Assembly (NCBI RefSeq): GCF_900105755.1
Contig: NZ_FNTQ01000001.1
Coordinates: 4,774,001-4,838,000, forward strand
Reading direction: 5' to 3'
Length of the DNA stretch: 64,000 nucleotides
DNA from: Streptomyces sp. Ag109_O5-10
GTDB lineage: Bacteria; Actinomycetota; Actinomycetes; Streptomycetales; Streptomycetaceae
Shown here: piece after piece, positions 8,603 through 17,229 of the stretch
How the letters are laid out: each line of letters opens with the position of its first letter
Numbering within the stretch: the first letter of the stretch is position 1
Translations under genes and position numbers: made by a program
The notes under the pieces: model-generated
Databases searched by the model: none
Told to the model about the DNA's origin: nothing
Seen by the model: only the letters and a program-made list of their open reading frames with translations

Positions 8603-9385
8603 TCAGGCCTCGGTGCCGGTGGTGGACCGGCGGCGACCGGCGAGGACGCCGTAGGCGACCCCGGCCGCGCCGACGGCGATGCCGACGACGCCGAGGACGC
8701 GGGCGGTGGTGTCGGTGCCGCTCGAGGAGCCCGAGTCGTCGGAGGAGGCCGTGGTCTCGGTCCTGGCCGCGGTGTCCTCCGCCGTTGTCGAGCCGTGGTG
8801 ATCATCGGTGGCGGCGGACAGCGTGAGGACCGGGGCCGGGTTCTCCGGCTCGTCCTGGCCCTTCTGCTGGACCTCGATCCACCGGACGACCTCCTTGTTG
8901 GAGTACGTCTGGACGGCCTTGAAGACCAGTTCGTCGGTGTTCTCGGGCAGGGCGCCCACGGAGAGCGGGAACTTCTGGAAGTAGCCCGGCTCGATGCCCT
9001 TGTCCTCGGCGGTCCAGGTGACCTTGGCGACCGCCTGGTCGATCTTCTCGCCGTGCATCTCCAGCGGCTTGGCCAGCTTGGACTTGGTGACGTCGATCTT
9101 CCAGCCGGCCATCGGCTGCGGCATCACGGACGCGATCGGGTGGTCGGCGGGGAAGTTGACCTCGATCTTGGTGGTCGAGGCGTTGTCGCGCTCGTTGGGG
9201 ACCTTGAAGTCGATGACCGCGTAGCCGCCCTTGGCGGCGGTGCCCTCGGGCTGCACGCTGACGTGTGCGAACGCGGGCGAGGAGACGGCCAGTACGGCCG
9301 TACCCGTGACGGCGGCGACGGCGACGACGCGCGAGGCCTTCATGGCGGACACGGCGGACATGGCGGTCATGACGGAAGCCTTCAT
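8603..9385 (-). CDS. YcnI-family (DUF1775) copper-associated membrane protein
   Basis: A 260-aa exported protein. The signal peptide ends at FAHVSVQPEG, leaving an N-terminal His on the mature protein, the copper ligand described for YcnI/DUF1775 proteins. The domain (about 40-170) has the family traits YAVIDFKVPNERDNAST and PMAGWKI. A Ser/Thr/Asp-rich stalk and one C-terminal helix (VLGVVGIAVGAAGVAYGVLAG) followed by RRR anchor it in the membrane. The start chosen is ATG at 9385; a GTG four codons upstream and internal ATGs are alternatives. YcnI sits with YcnJ (CopCD-like) in other bacteria, matching this context. Confidence 0.88.
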   Translation of the reverse strand: MKASVMTAMSAVSAMKASRVVAVAAVTGTAVLAVSSPAFAHVSVQPEGTAAKGGYAVIDFKVPNERDNASTTKIEVNFPADHPIASVMPQPMAGWKIDVTKSKLAKPLEMHGEKIDQAVAKVTWTAEDKGIEPGYFQKFPLSVGALPENTDELVFKAVQTYSNKEVVRWIEVQQKGQDEPENPAPVLTLSAATDDHHGSTTAEDTAARTETTASSDDSGSSSGTDTTARVLGVVGIAVGAAGVAYGVLAGRRRSTTGTEA

Positions 9386-9576
9386 GGCAGGGAGCACTCC
9401 ACTCCGAGTGAGTTCTGTCGTTGAGGGGGCGCGTGGCGAGCTGAGAGCCGCAAGTCGACGTTGGACAGCAGGAGGTCGAAAGCGGCTGTCGGAAAGCGCA
9501 CGCGCGCGTGCCGCACGACGGCGGCAGGCCCCTCCGGATCCGGGCAGACCCCGGGGAGTGCTCTGGTCGCGTCGTG

Positions 9577-10446
9577 TCAGGCGGCGAGAACGAGTACGGC
9601 GGCGGCCACCGGCGGCCCGCGCCGGATCACGGAGTGCTGGAGCGCGACGGTGCGCGGGGCCTGCGGTATGTCCCAGGCGCCGCGACGGTCACGCGCGGGC
9701 GCCTCGGGCACGGCCACGAGCCCGGCGCACAGGGCGCGCCCGAGCGCGAGCGCCCCGCGCAGGGCACGGATCAGCGCCCCCTCGGCGACCCCGTGCGCCG
9801 AATCGGCCGACAACTGGATCAGCCGCAGCAGCGCCAGGTCGCCCCGGCGCAGCAGCCACCCGGCCACTACGGCCGCGAGAACGTGTCCCAGCAGCATGGG
9901 CACGGAGGGCAACAGCGAGCCGGAGGCCCCGGTGGCGTCCGCGGCATGGGCCGCCCCGCTCGTGCCGGTGGCCGGAGCGGAGGTGCTGAGATGCGCGTCC
10001 GTGAGGATCTTGTAGGCGTGGGCGGGGCTGATCTGCGCGGCCCCGGCCCCGCACACCAGTCGTGCGGCCCGCTCCACCAGCGTGGTGTCGCTCATGGACA
10101 TCGACGACATGGACGGCATCGATGACATGGACGATCCGGACATCGAGCCGCCGGACATCGCGGAACCGCCGTGCTGACCGAGTCCGAACAGCGTGTGGAG
10201 GACGGTCTGCATCACCGCGAGCAGGGCCACGATCCCCGGCAGCGAACGGGCCCGGCCGGTCAGCGGGGCGACGAGCGCCAGGGTGCCCAGGAAGCCCGCG
10301 CCGAGCGTCCACAGCGGAACGGTCGCGCAGGAGGCCAGGGTGTGCCCCGCCGCGGCCAGCACGACGCAGAGCGCGGCGAACACCGCGGCCCGCAGGAGCC
10401 GCAGTCCGCTTCCGGTGCGCGCCGCGCGCGGGTGGGGGGCAGTCAT
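9577..10446 (-). CDS. Membrane protein with Met/Ser-rich loop (unknown function)
   Basis: A 289-aa protein that I cannot assign to a named family. Three hydrophobic helices lie in the first 95 residues and two more around 185-205 and at the C-terminus (PPVAAAVLVLAA). Between them is a striking low-complexity loop (about residues 98-125) of repeated Met, Ser and Gly, such as GGSMSGSSMSSMPSMSSMSMSD, preceded by HTLFGLGQHGG. Methionine-rich extracytoplasmic loops bind Cu(I), and the gene stands upstream of YcnI, SCO1, PCuAC and CopCD in the same direction, so a role in copper handling is inferred. Start is ATG at 10446. The 190-bp gap to the YcnI gene shows no other gene. Confidence 0.75.
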   Translation of the reverse strand: MTAPHPRAARTGSGLRLLRAAVFAALCVVLAAAGHTLASCATVPLWTLGAGFLGTLALVAPLTGRARSLPGIVALLAVMQTVLHTLFGLGQHGGSAMSGGSMSGSSMSSMPSMSSMSMSDTTLVERAARLVCGAGAAQISPAHAYKILTDAHLSTSAPATGTSGAAHAADATGASGSLLPSVPMLLGHVLAAVVAGWLLRRGDLALLRLIQLSADSAHGVAEGALIRALRGALALGRALCAGLVAVPEAPARDRRGAWDIPQAPRTVALQHSVIRRGPPVAAAVLVLAA

Positions 10447-10694
10447 GGCGCGCTCATCATCCCACTGGACCCGCACCCGTTGGACGTCAGGTCCGGAAGA
10501 TTCCGTTGCGCCCGAGGGCGGTGACGGGGAGAAAGAACCGAAAGATCATCCTTGTGGCGAACCACCCGCTCATACACCGAAACATCCACCCGCGCATCCC
10601 CCGGATGGGCGTTCTCACATCAACGGAGTGCTTACACCCGGGCACGGGTGGCAATAGGTATCGGTATGTCGAGCCGCGGCCGGGAGGCTGGAGC

Positions 10695-11144
10695 ATGAGC
10701 ATCTGGTGGTCACTCCATCTGCGGCGTGAGGCCGCGAGCGTGCCGCTCGCCCGCCGACTGCTGATCGGCACGATGGAGACGGCGGGCGTCGACCCCGACA
10801 TCTCCTACGACCTCTCCGTCGCCCTCAGCGAGGCCTGTGCGAACGCCGTCGAGCACGGCGGGGCCGGCCGTACCTCGGAGGCGTACCGGGTCACCGCGTA
10901 CCTGGACGGCGAGAAGTGCCGTATCGAAGTGGCCGATTCGGGCCCGGGGCTCGCGCCGGGGTTCGCCCGTACCCAGGACATCAGGCCCGCCCGTCCCGAC
11001 GCCGAGAACGGGAGAGGCCTCTGTCTCATCAGAGAACTCGCGGATCACGTCCACATCGGCAACAAGCCGGGCCGCGGCGGCACCGTGGTCAGCTTCGACA
11101 AGATCCTCAAGTGGAAGAAAGATCCTTCCCTGCTTTCGGCATGA
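10695..11144 (+). CDS. Anti-sigma-factor-type ATP-binding protein (HATPase_c)
   Basis: A 149-aa single-domain GHKL ATPase of the RsbW/SpoIIAB type common in Streptomyces. The N box appears as LSEACANAVEHGG, the G1 box as VADSGPGLAPG and the G2 region as ENGRGLCLIRELADHV. Proteins of this class bind sigma factors or phosphorylate anti-sigma antagonists; the target is unknown here. The ATG at 10695 follows GGGAGGCTGGAGC. It is divergent from the copper membrane gene and 38 bp ahead of a GNAT gene, so the two may be cotranscribed. Confidence 0.9.
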   Translation: MSIWWSLHLRREAASVPLARRLLIGTMETAGVDPDISYDLSVALSEACANAVEHGGAGRTSEAYRVTAYLDGEKCRIEVADSGPGLAPGFARTQDIRPARPDAENGRGLCLIRELADHVHIGNKPGRGGTVVSFDKILKWKKDPSLLSA

Positions 11145-11182
11145 CTCTCGCCCCGGCATAACACCCGCGCTAGGGTGCGCGC

Positions 11183-11758
11183 ATGATTCTCAGGAAGATT
11201 AAAGAAAGCCTGCTCGTCCCCGGCGTGATATTGCGTCCCATTGCCGTCGGCGACGCGAAAGCGCTGTGCGCCGCATACGTCGGCAGCAGACGTCATCTCG
11301 AACCCTGGGAACCGGTCAGACCCGAGTCCTTCTTCACCGTCGACGGCCAGGCCGAACGCATCGAAGGCCTGCTCGGGCAGGCCGCGGACGGTCTCGTGGC
11401 CCCCTGCCTCATGGAGTCGGCCGAGGACGGCCGGATCGTCGGGGCTATCACCCTTTCCGGAATTTCCCTCGGTCCTTTCTGCAGTTCTTACGTCGGTTAT
11501 TGGGTGGCCGGTGATCAGCAGGGCCGCGGTCTGGCCACCGCGGCGCTGGAACGGGTCTGCGAGATCGCCCGGGACGTGGTGGGACTTCACCGGATCGAGG
11601 CGTCCACGCTGATCGAGAACACGACGTCCCAACGCGTGCTGAAGAAATGCGGGTTCGAGACGATCGGGGACGCCCCGCAGTATCTGCACATCAATGGAGA
11701 ATGGCGGGACAGCCGGCTGTTCCAGCGGATCCTGCACAACCGCGTCCCGGCGCTGTGA
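11183..11758 (+). CDS. GNAT acetyltransferase (RimJ/RimL-like)
   Basis: A 191-aa N-acetyltransferase. The domain covers most of the protein: LRPIAVGDAKALCAAYVGSR at the N-terminus, the acetyl-CoA loop as VAGDQQGRGLATAALERV and the terminal NTTSQRVLKKCGFETIG typical of the RimJ/RimL group that acetylates protein N-termini or small amines. The acceptor substrate is not evident. The early codons use A/T at third positions more than neighbouring genes (for example AAGATTAAAGAAAGC), often seen at translation starts. Confidence 0.9.
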   Translation: MILRKIKESLLVPGVILRPIAVGDAKALCAAYVGSRRHLEPWEPVRPESFFTVDGQAERIEGLLGQAADGLVAPCLMESAEDGRIVGAITLSGISLGPFCSSYVGYWVAGDQQGRGLATAALERVCEIARDVVGLHRIEASTLIENTTSQRVLKKCGFETIGDAPQYLHINGEWRDSRLFQRILHNRVPAL

Positions 11759-11902
11759 CCAGTGGCTTCCCGACTGGTTCAGCCTCCCGGGCGTTCACAG
11801 GCCGTTGCCGGCCCCTGCCCACGCCCCTGACAAGGGGCGTTCGGGCCCGCCGGCCGAAGCGTTGTTCTCGGACGCCCCGCCTTCTCTGCGGCGCCCCGAC
11901 TG

Positions 11903-11943
11903 GAGCGCCCCTCCAGGGGCGCGGGGAACTGCGCGGGCAACCG
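11903..11943. repeat. Intergenic hairpin element, copy 1
   Basis: The sequence GCGCCCC tcca GGGGCGC forms a stem-loop and is followed by GGGGAACTGCGCG. The same arrangement recurs at 35104-35143. Both copies lie downstream of rightward genes and ahead of convergent leftward genes, so they may act as bidirectional terminators; the conserved tail beyond the hairpin is unexplained by that alone. Confidence 0.7.
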
Positions 11944-12009
11944 CACACAACCCGCGGACAGACGAATGGCCGGGGACCCCCTCTGGTACCCGGCCATTCA
12001 CCTCACACG

Positions 12010-13479
12010 TCAGCCCTTGAGCGAAGCCATCCAGGCCTCGACCTCGTCCGACCGCCGAGGCAGCCCCGCGCTCAGGTTCCGGTTCCCGTCGGCCGTCACC
12101 AGGATGTCGTCCTCGATCCGGACGCCGATACCCCGGTACTCCTCCGGCACGGTCAGGTCGTCGGCCTGGAAGTACAGCCCCGGCTCGACGGTCAGCACCA
12201 TCCCCGCCTCCAGGACGCCCTCCACATACGTCTCGGTCCGCGCGGCAGCGCAGTCGTGGACGTCGAGCCCGAGCATGTGCCCGGTGCCGTGCAGCGTCCA
12301 CCGGCGCTGCAGACCCAGCTCCAGCACCCGCTCCACCGGCCCCTGAACGAGCCCCCACTCGACGAGCCGCTCGGTCAGCACCCGCTGCGCGGCGTCGTGG
12401 AAGTCGCGGTACTTGGCGCCCGGCTGCACCGCCGCGATGCCGGCCTCCTGGGCGTCGTACACGGCGTCGTAGATCTTCTTCTGGATCTCGCTGTACGTGC
12501 CGCTGATCGGCAGCGTGCGCGTGACGTCGGCGGTGTAGAGGCTGTGCGTCTCGACGCCCGCGTCCAGCAGGAGCAGGTCGCCGGAGCGCACCGGGCCGTC
12601 GTTGCGGACCCAGTGCAGCGTGCAGGCGTGCGGGCCGGCCGCGCAGATGGAGCCGTAGCCGATGTCGTTGCCCTCCACGCGCGCGCGGAGGAAGAAGGTG
12701 CCCTCGATGTAGCGCTCGCTGGTGGCCTCGGCCTTGTCGAGGACCTTCACGACGTCCTCGAAGCCGCGGACGGTGGAGTCGACGGCCTTCTGCAGCTCGC
12801 CGATCTCCCAGTCGTCCTTGACCAGCCGGGCCTCGGAGAGGAAGACCCGCAGCTCCTCGTCGCGCTCGGCGGTGACCTTGTCGGTCAGCGCGGCCTCGAT
12901 GCCGGCGTCGTACCCGCGGACCACCCGCACCGGGCCGGTGGCCTCGCGCAGCTTGTCGGCCAGCTCGCGCACGTCGGCGGCGGGGATGCCGTAGAGCGCC
13001 TCGGACTCGGTGAGGGAGTGGCGGCGGCCGACCCACAGCTCGCCCTGGCCGGAGAGCCAGAACTCGCCGTTCTCGCGGTCGGAGCGGGGCAGCAGGTAGA
13101 CGGTGGCCACGTGACCGTCGTCCTTCGGCTCCAGGACGAGTACGCCGTCCTCGGTCTGGTTGCCGGTCAGGTAGACGTACTCGACGGACGCCCGGAAGGG
13201 GTAGTCCGTGTCGTTCGAGCGGGTCTTCAGGTTGCCGGCCGGGATCACCAGGCGCTCGCCCGGGAAGCGGGCGGACAGCTCGGCGCGGCGGCGGGCGGTG
13301 TGCCCGGCCTGCTCGACGGGCTGGAGATCGCGCAGCTCCGTGTCGGCCCAGCCGGACTTCATGCTCTCGGCGAGCTCGTCGGACACGCCCGGGTACAGGC
13401 CGTTCTTGCGCTGCTTGATCGGCTCTTCCGGCTCGGTCTCCGGGGTCTCCGGATTTTCCGGGGTCAGCTCGTCGGACAC
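12010..13479 (-). CDS. M24 aminopeptidase P (Xaa-Pro aminopeptidase)
   Basis: A 489-aa metallopeptidase that removes N-terminal residues preceding proline. An acidic, Pro-rich start (TPENPETPETEPEEP) is followed by an AMP_N domain (about 60-215) and the pita-bread catalytic domain (about 225-470). All five metal ligands can be placed: two Asp in LLLDAGVETHSLYTADVTRTLP, His in HGTGHMLGLDVHD, Glu in LTVEPGLYF and Glu in GVRIEDDILVT. The start is GTG at 13479 behind a strong GAGGAGGATAACC ribosome site. The protein has no signal peptide and should be cytoplasmic, acting in peptide turnover. Confidence 0.94.
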   Translation of the reverse strand: MSDELTPENPETPETEPEEPIKQRKNGLYPGVSDELAESMKSGWADTELRDLQPVEQAGHTARRRAELSARFPGERLVIPAGNLKTRSNDTDYPFRASVEYVYLTGNQTEDGVLVLEPKDDGHVATVYLLPRSDRENGEFWLSGQGELWVGRRHSLTESEALYGIPAADVRELADKLREATGPVRVVRGYDAGIEAALTDKVTAERDEELRVFLSEARLVKDDWEIGELQKAVDSTVRGFEDVVKVLDKAEATSERYIEGTFFLRARVEGNDIGYGSICAAGPHACTLHWVRNDGPVRSGDLLLLDAGVETHSLYTADVTRTLPISGTYSEIQKKIYDAVYDAQEAGIAAVQPGAKYRDFHDAAQRVLTERLVEWGLVQGPVERVLELGLQRRWTLHGTGHMLGLDVHDCAAARTETYVEGVLEAGMVLTVEPGLYFQADDLTVPEEYRGIGVRIEDDILVTADGNRNLSAGLPRRSDEVEAWMASLKG

Positions 13480-13612
13480 GGTTATCCTCCTCGACACTGC
13501 TGTGGATCCCGTCCATCGTACGGTCGTACCGGACGGCGTCCCAGGCACTGTGGGCCCGCGGCCGTGTGAGGTGTGTTCGCCTCCGTCGTGCACCGTCCTG
13601 TTGACTGACCGG

Positions 13613-14998
13613 TCAGTCGAACCGGGCCGCCAGCAGGACCACGTCCTCATCGCTGTCGGCCGCGTCCAGGCCGCCCGGCAGCACCGTGCGCAGGACGTGG
13701 TCGGCGATCGCGCCCGGGTCGTGGCGCAGTGCGCGCGGGACGCTCGCGGCGGCGGTGTGCAGCCGGGCGAAGGCGCGGTCCATGGGGTCGCCGGTGCGGT
13801 GCAGCAGTCCGTCGGTGTAGAGGAGCACGGTCTCGCCGGCCTCCGCCTCGATCTCCACGCTGGGCGCCTCCCAGCAGGCGAGCATGCCGAGCGGCGCGGA
13901 CACCGAGGTCTCCGCGAACTCCGTGCGGTGCTCCCCGATCAGCAGCGGCGGGCTGTGCCCCGCCCCGGCGAGGGTGACCTTGCGCAGCGCGGGCTCGCAG
14001 TAGGCGAACAGGGCGGTGGCGGAGCGGGCCGGCTCGGTCAGCCGCAGCAGCAGCTCCAGGTCGGAGAGGACCGCGACCGGGTCCTCGCCCTCCATCACGG
14101 CGTACGCCCGCAGCGAGGCGCGCAGCCGGCCCATCGCGGCGACCGCGCTCGGCCCGGAGCCGGTGACGGAGCCGACGGCGAGGCCGAGGGCGGCGTCGGG
14201 CAGCGGCAGCGCGTCGTACCAGTCGCCGCCGCCGCGCGGGCCGGTGCGGTGCCGGGCGGCGAGCTGGACGCCGGACACCCGGGGCAGCCGGGACGGGAGC
14301 AGTTCCTCCGCGATGGTCGCCATGCACGCGCGCGTGCGCTCGACCTCCAGCAGCCGGGCCAGGTGCGCGGCCGCGTGCCTGACGTACAGGCCGGTCAGGT
14401 GGCGCCGGCGCTCGTCCGGCTGGGCCGGTTCGTCGTACAGCCAGGCGACCGCGCCGAGGCGGTCGGCGGCGCAGGTGCCGAGGGGGAGCGCGTAGCTGGC
14501 GGCGTAGCCGAGGCGGGCGGCGACCTCGCGGTGGCGCGGGTCGAGGGCGTCCTCGGCGAACAGGTCGGGGTGCGCGGTCTCGGCGGCGGTGCCGGTGTCG
14601 TACGGCAGCGCGCCGCGCGGAACCGTCTCCAGGTGGCCGAGGTCGGCGCGGCCGAGTCCGAGGCCGAGCGTGGTGTGCGGGCCCAGCCCGTCGGCGGGCT
14701 CCAGCGCCGCCACCCCACGCCGGGCGCCCACCAGGGCGGCGCCGGCGCGCAGCAGTTCGTGGAGGGCCGGTTCCAGCGCGTCGGTCCGGACGAGCCGTTC
14801 GGTCAGTTCGTGCAGGGTGGTGAGGTCGGAGACCCAGCCGGCCAGCCGGTCCTGGAGGACGGTGCCGGGTGCCGGGGCGGCGGGGGCCTTCGGGACCGTA
14901 GGTGCGGCCGGGGCGGGGGGAACCGGCGCGACAGTGTGTGCGGGAGTGGGGACCGTTGAATCGATTCCAGCCACTTTCGGAGGGTGCGGGGCGTTCAT
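13613..14998 (-). CDS. GAF-SpoIIE (PP2C) serine/threonine phosphatase
   Basis: A 461-aa signalling phosphatase. A Pro/Ala-rich N-terminus (about 1-45) precedes a GAF-like sensor (about 50-200) and a SpoIIE-type PP2C domain (about 235-460) with GGGDWYDALPL, the Gly-rich turn GSGPSAVAAMGRLRASLRAY, VLLYTDGLLHR and the final metal motif SDEDVVLLAARF. Such proteins dephosphorylate anti-sigma antagonists and so release sigma factors. They act opposite RsbW-type ATPases, two of which are encoded in this window (10.7 and 18.5-19.1 kb). Start is ATG at 14998. Confidence 0.93.
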   Translation of the reverse strand: MNAPHPPKVAGIDSTVPTPAHTVAPVPPAPAAPTVPKAPAAPAPGTVLQDRLAGWVSDLTTLHELTERLVRTDALEPALHELLRAGAALVGARRGVAALEPADGLGPHTTLGLGLGRADLGHLETVPRGALPYDTGTAAETAHPDLFAEDALDPRHREVAARLGYAASYALPLGTCAADRLGAVAWLYDEPAQPDERRRHLTGLYVRHAAAHLARLLEVERTRACMATIAEELLPSRLPRVSGVQLAARHRTGPRGGGDWYDALPLPDAALGLAVGSVTGSGPSAVAAMGRLRASLRAYAVMEGEDPVAVLSDLELLLRLTEPARSATALFAYCEPALRKVTLAGAGHSPPLLIGEHRTEFAETSVSAPLGMLACWEAPSVEIEAEAGETVLLYTDGLLHRTGDPMDRAFARLHTAAASVPRALRHDPGAIADHVLRTVLPGGLDAADSDEDVVLLAARFD

Positions 14999-15691
14999 CG
15001 CGTCCGGCTTTCAGACCTGTGCGTATTGCTCAAAAGCATCGCAAACCCCCATGTCTTTCTGCGCCGCCGGCGGTGTCTCCACATGTACACGCACTCGTGA
15101 GGGGATGTCCAGCATTGTCCTGCTGGGATTCCTGGTGTCCGTGGGCCCCTTGAGGTGTTCTCGGCGGGTTCTCCCGGACCGCTTGCACAAAAGCAAAGTT
15201 GGCTTAAAACTGACTCGGGCAACGGCTCACTGCGGTCGACTGGCCTTGCTCCACAGAGCGTCACAGCGGTCGTGATGGGTACGTACTCGGTGAAGGCCAG
15301 GGGTGGTTGGGGACCACCCGGAACCTGGCGACGGACCCGGGCGTCTTAACCACCGACGACCGTGCCCCATCCTCCCGTGGCGGAGGCGGAGAGAAACACT
15401 CGGAACGGCAAAACGCCAGACTTCGCCACCCCCACGCCGTGGCCGTGCTTTTGATAGACGCAGTACGAGACGTAGTGCGAGCAGTACGGGCAGTACGTGC
15501 AGTACGCGGTACGAGCAGTACGACGCAGTTCTTGTGAACGCGGGCGCGGCCCCCGCTCGACCCCGATGGGGTTCCCCTTGCCCAGCGCAGGGGTGTGATG
15601 CGCCAACAGGTACGCACAGTGAAGTGATCGACACATGATGTGATGTGGTCCACGGTGTTGCCAGCGGTGCAACGGAAAGGAACGAGCGCTC
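14999..15691. other. 693-bp gene-free region with GCAGTACG repeats
   Basis: No credible gene is seen on either strand. The region should hold divergent promoters for the phosphatase (left) and the primase-like gene (right). Its notable content is a group of GCAGTACG octamers at 15460, 15481, 15490, 15499 and 15514, three of them exactly 9 bp apart, with a degenerate relative (gacgtagtgcga) between. The rest is lower in GC than flanking genes. Confidence 0.6.
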
Positions 15692-16366
15692 ATGCGCGAG
15701 ATCCTCGGAAGGCGACGCAGGCTCCTGTCCAGGCGGAACGACAAGGGGCCTGAGCTTCTCGGCGCGGCCCTGACCTTCGCGACGGAATGGCAGTGGCCCG
15801 TACTCCCGGGCGTGGCTCCCGACCCTCAGGGGCGGGCCCGGTGCGCGTGTCCCGACCCCGAGTGCACGGTGCCCGGTGCACACCCCTTCGACCCCGGCCT
15901 GCTCGCCGCCACCACGGACGAGCGCATGGTCCGCTGGTGGTGGGGGAACCGGCCGACGGCCCCGATCGTCCTCGCCACCGGCGCCGCCGGCGGCAAGGCA
16001 CCCTGCGCGGTCAGCCTGCCGGCCCTCGCCGCCTCCCGCGCCCTTGCCCTCCTCGACCGCCGCGGCATGCGCCTCGGCCCGGTGGTCGCCGCGCCCACCC
16101 GCTGGGCGCTGCTCGTCAAGCCGTACTCCATGGAGCAGCTGGGCGAGCTGCTCTACGCCAAGGACTTCGTCCCCGGCTCGCTCCGCTTCCACGGCGAGGG
16201 CGGCTATCTCGCCCTGCCGCCCTCCGAGACCGGCCAGGGTGCCATCCGCTGGGAGCGGGCCCCGCTGGCCGGCTCGGCCAAGCCCTGGGTGCCCGATGTG
16301 GAGGCCGTGGTGGACGCCGTGGTCGACGCCCTCACCCGTACGGGTGTGAGCGCACCCGAGTTGTAG
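15692..16366 (+). CDS. Degenerate primase/polymerase (Prim-Pol)-like protein
   Basis: A 224-aa protein with the overall pattern of the bifunctional DNA primase/polymerase N-terminal domain: AALTFATEWQWPVLPGV, a Cys-containing insertion (CACPDPECTVPGAHPF), RMVRWWWGNRPTAPIVLATG and a late FHGEGGYLALPPSET. The catalytic acidic cluster of active Prim-Pol domains (DxD) and the SGGxHxY/F motif are not visible; compare DLDVKGG and SGGRHLWL in the gene at 25758-26633. It is therefore probably not a working primase. The ATG follows GGAAAGGAACGAG. No replication gene adjoins it. Confidence 0.75.
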   Translation: MREILGRRRRLLSRRNDKGPELLGAALTFATEWQWPVLPGVAPDPQGRARCACPDPECTVPGAHPFDPGLLAATTDERMVRWWWGNRPTAPIVLATGAAGGKAPCAVSLPALAASRALALLDRRGMRLGPVVAAPTRWALLVKPYSMEQLGELLYAKDFVPGSLRFHGEGGYLALPPSETGQGAIRWERAPLAGSAKPWVPDVEAVVDAVVDALTRTGVSAPEL

Positions 16367-16420
16367 GGGTGTCGGGCGCGCGAACACGGCTTGTCGCGTC
16401 CGCCTGGTTACCCTCCGCAC

Positions 16421-16969
16421 ATGAACGTGCGTCTCCTCGCCCTCGCGGGCGTCATGGTGTGCGCGGTAGCGCTGCCGCTGGCCGTGGCGTCCGCGGGACA
16501 GGTGGGCGACGCCGCCGTACCCGCCGCCCGGCACGACGACGAGAAGCTGCCGGTGCCCGTCCGGTCCCCGCTGGTGCTCGGCCTGGGTCTCGCCACGGCC
16601 GCCCGCTGCGGTCCGGAACTCACCTCGCCCGACGGCGTCGAGGCGCAGACCTGCGTGATGGCCCAGGGCGCGGACACCTGGGCGCGCACCTACTACCGCA
16701 ACGCCACCGGCGCGGCCCTCGAGGGCGTGCTGAGCCTCCTCGGCCCGAACGGCCGCACCGTGCAGACGCACTGCGCCGCCGACGCCGCCGCCGACGACGA
16801 GCCGGCCACCTGTGAGACGCCCCGGGAGCACACCCGGGGCGCGCTGGACGCCTACACGGCCGTCACGGAGTTCGCGGCGCGCGACGGTGACGGCCCGCTG
16901 CTGCTGCGCTCGGCGAGCAACTCGGGTGACGGCGGTGCCGGGGACTCCGTCCTGAGCAACTCCCAGTAG
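16421..16969 (+). CDS. Small secreted protein of unknown function
   Basis: A 182-aa protein with a Sec signal (LLALAGVMVCAVALPLAVASAG, about 4-25). The mature part carries four cysteines (AARCGPELTS, AQTCVMAQ, QTHCAADAAA, PATCETP) that could form two disulfides, and Asp/Ala-rich stretches. No enzyme motif is recognised. It follows the Prim-Pol-like gene by 54 bp and may share its transcript. A hairpin terminator follows. Confidence 0.75.
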   Translation: MNVRLLALAGVMVCAVALPLAVASAGQVGDAAVPAARHDDEKLPVPVRSPLVLGLGLATAARCGPELTSPDGVEAQTCVMAQGADTWARTYYRNATGAALEGVLSLLGPNGRTVQTHCAADAAADDEPATCETPREHTRGALDAYTAVTEFAARDGDGPLLLRSASNSGDGGAGDSVLSNSQ

Positions 16970-17025
16970 TCGCACGGGAGTTGACGGACCACTGCGGTCC
17001 GTACACCGGACGCGGACATGAAAAG

Positions 17026-17065
17026 GCCCGATTGCTGGCGACGGGGGATGCACCAGCAACCGGGC
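17026..17065. terminator. Hairpin terminator
   Basis: GCCCGaTTGCTGG (17026-17038) pairs with CCAGCAAcCGGGC (17053-17065) across a 14-nt loop, just after the secreted-protein gene and between convergent genes. Confidence 0.7.
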
Positions 17066-17229
17066 TACTGAGACGGTAACAAGAGATCGGCGGTTCGCAA
17101 ATTCGATCTCGGCTATTCGGACACGCATTTGCTTGCCGTGTAGGGAAGTTGTGACAGGAGTCACCGGAGTCGACGGGCCTGGGGCGGCTGACCGACCGGT
17201 CAGCCGCGACCCTGTGCCCGCGCCGATCG

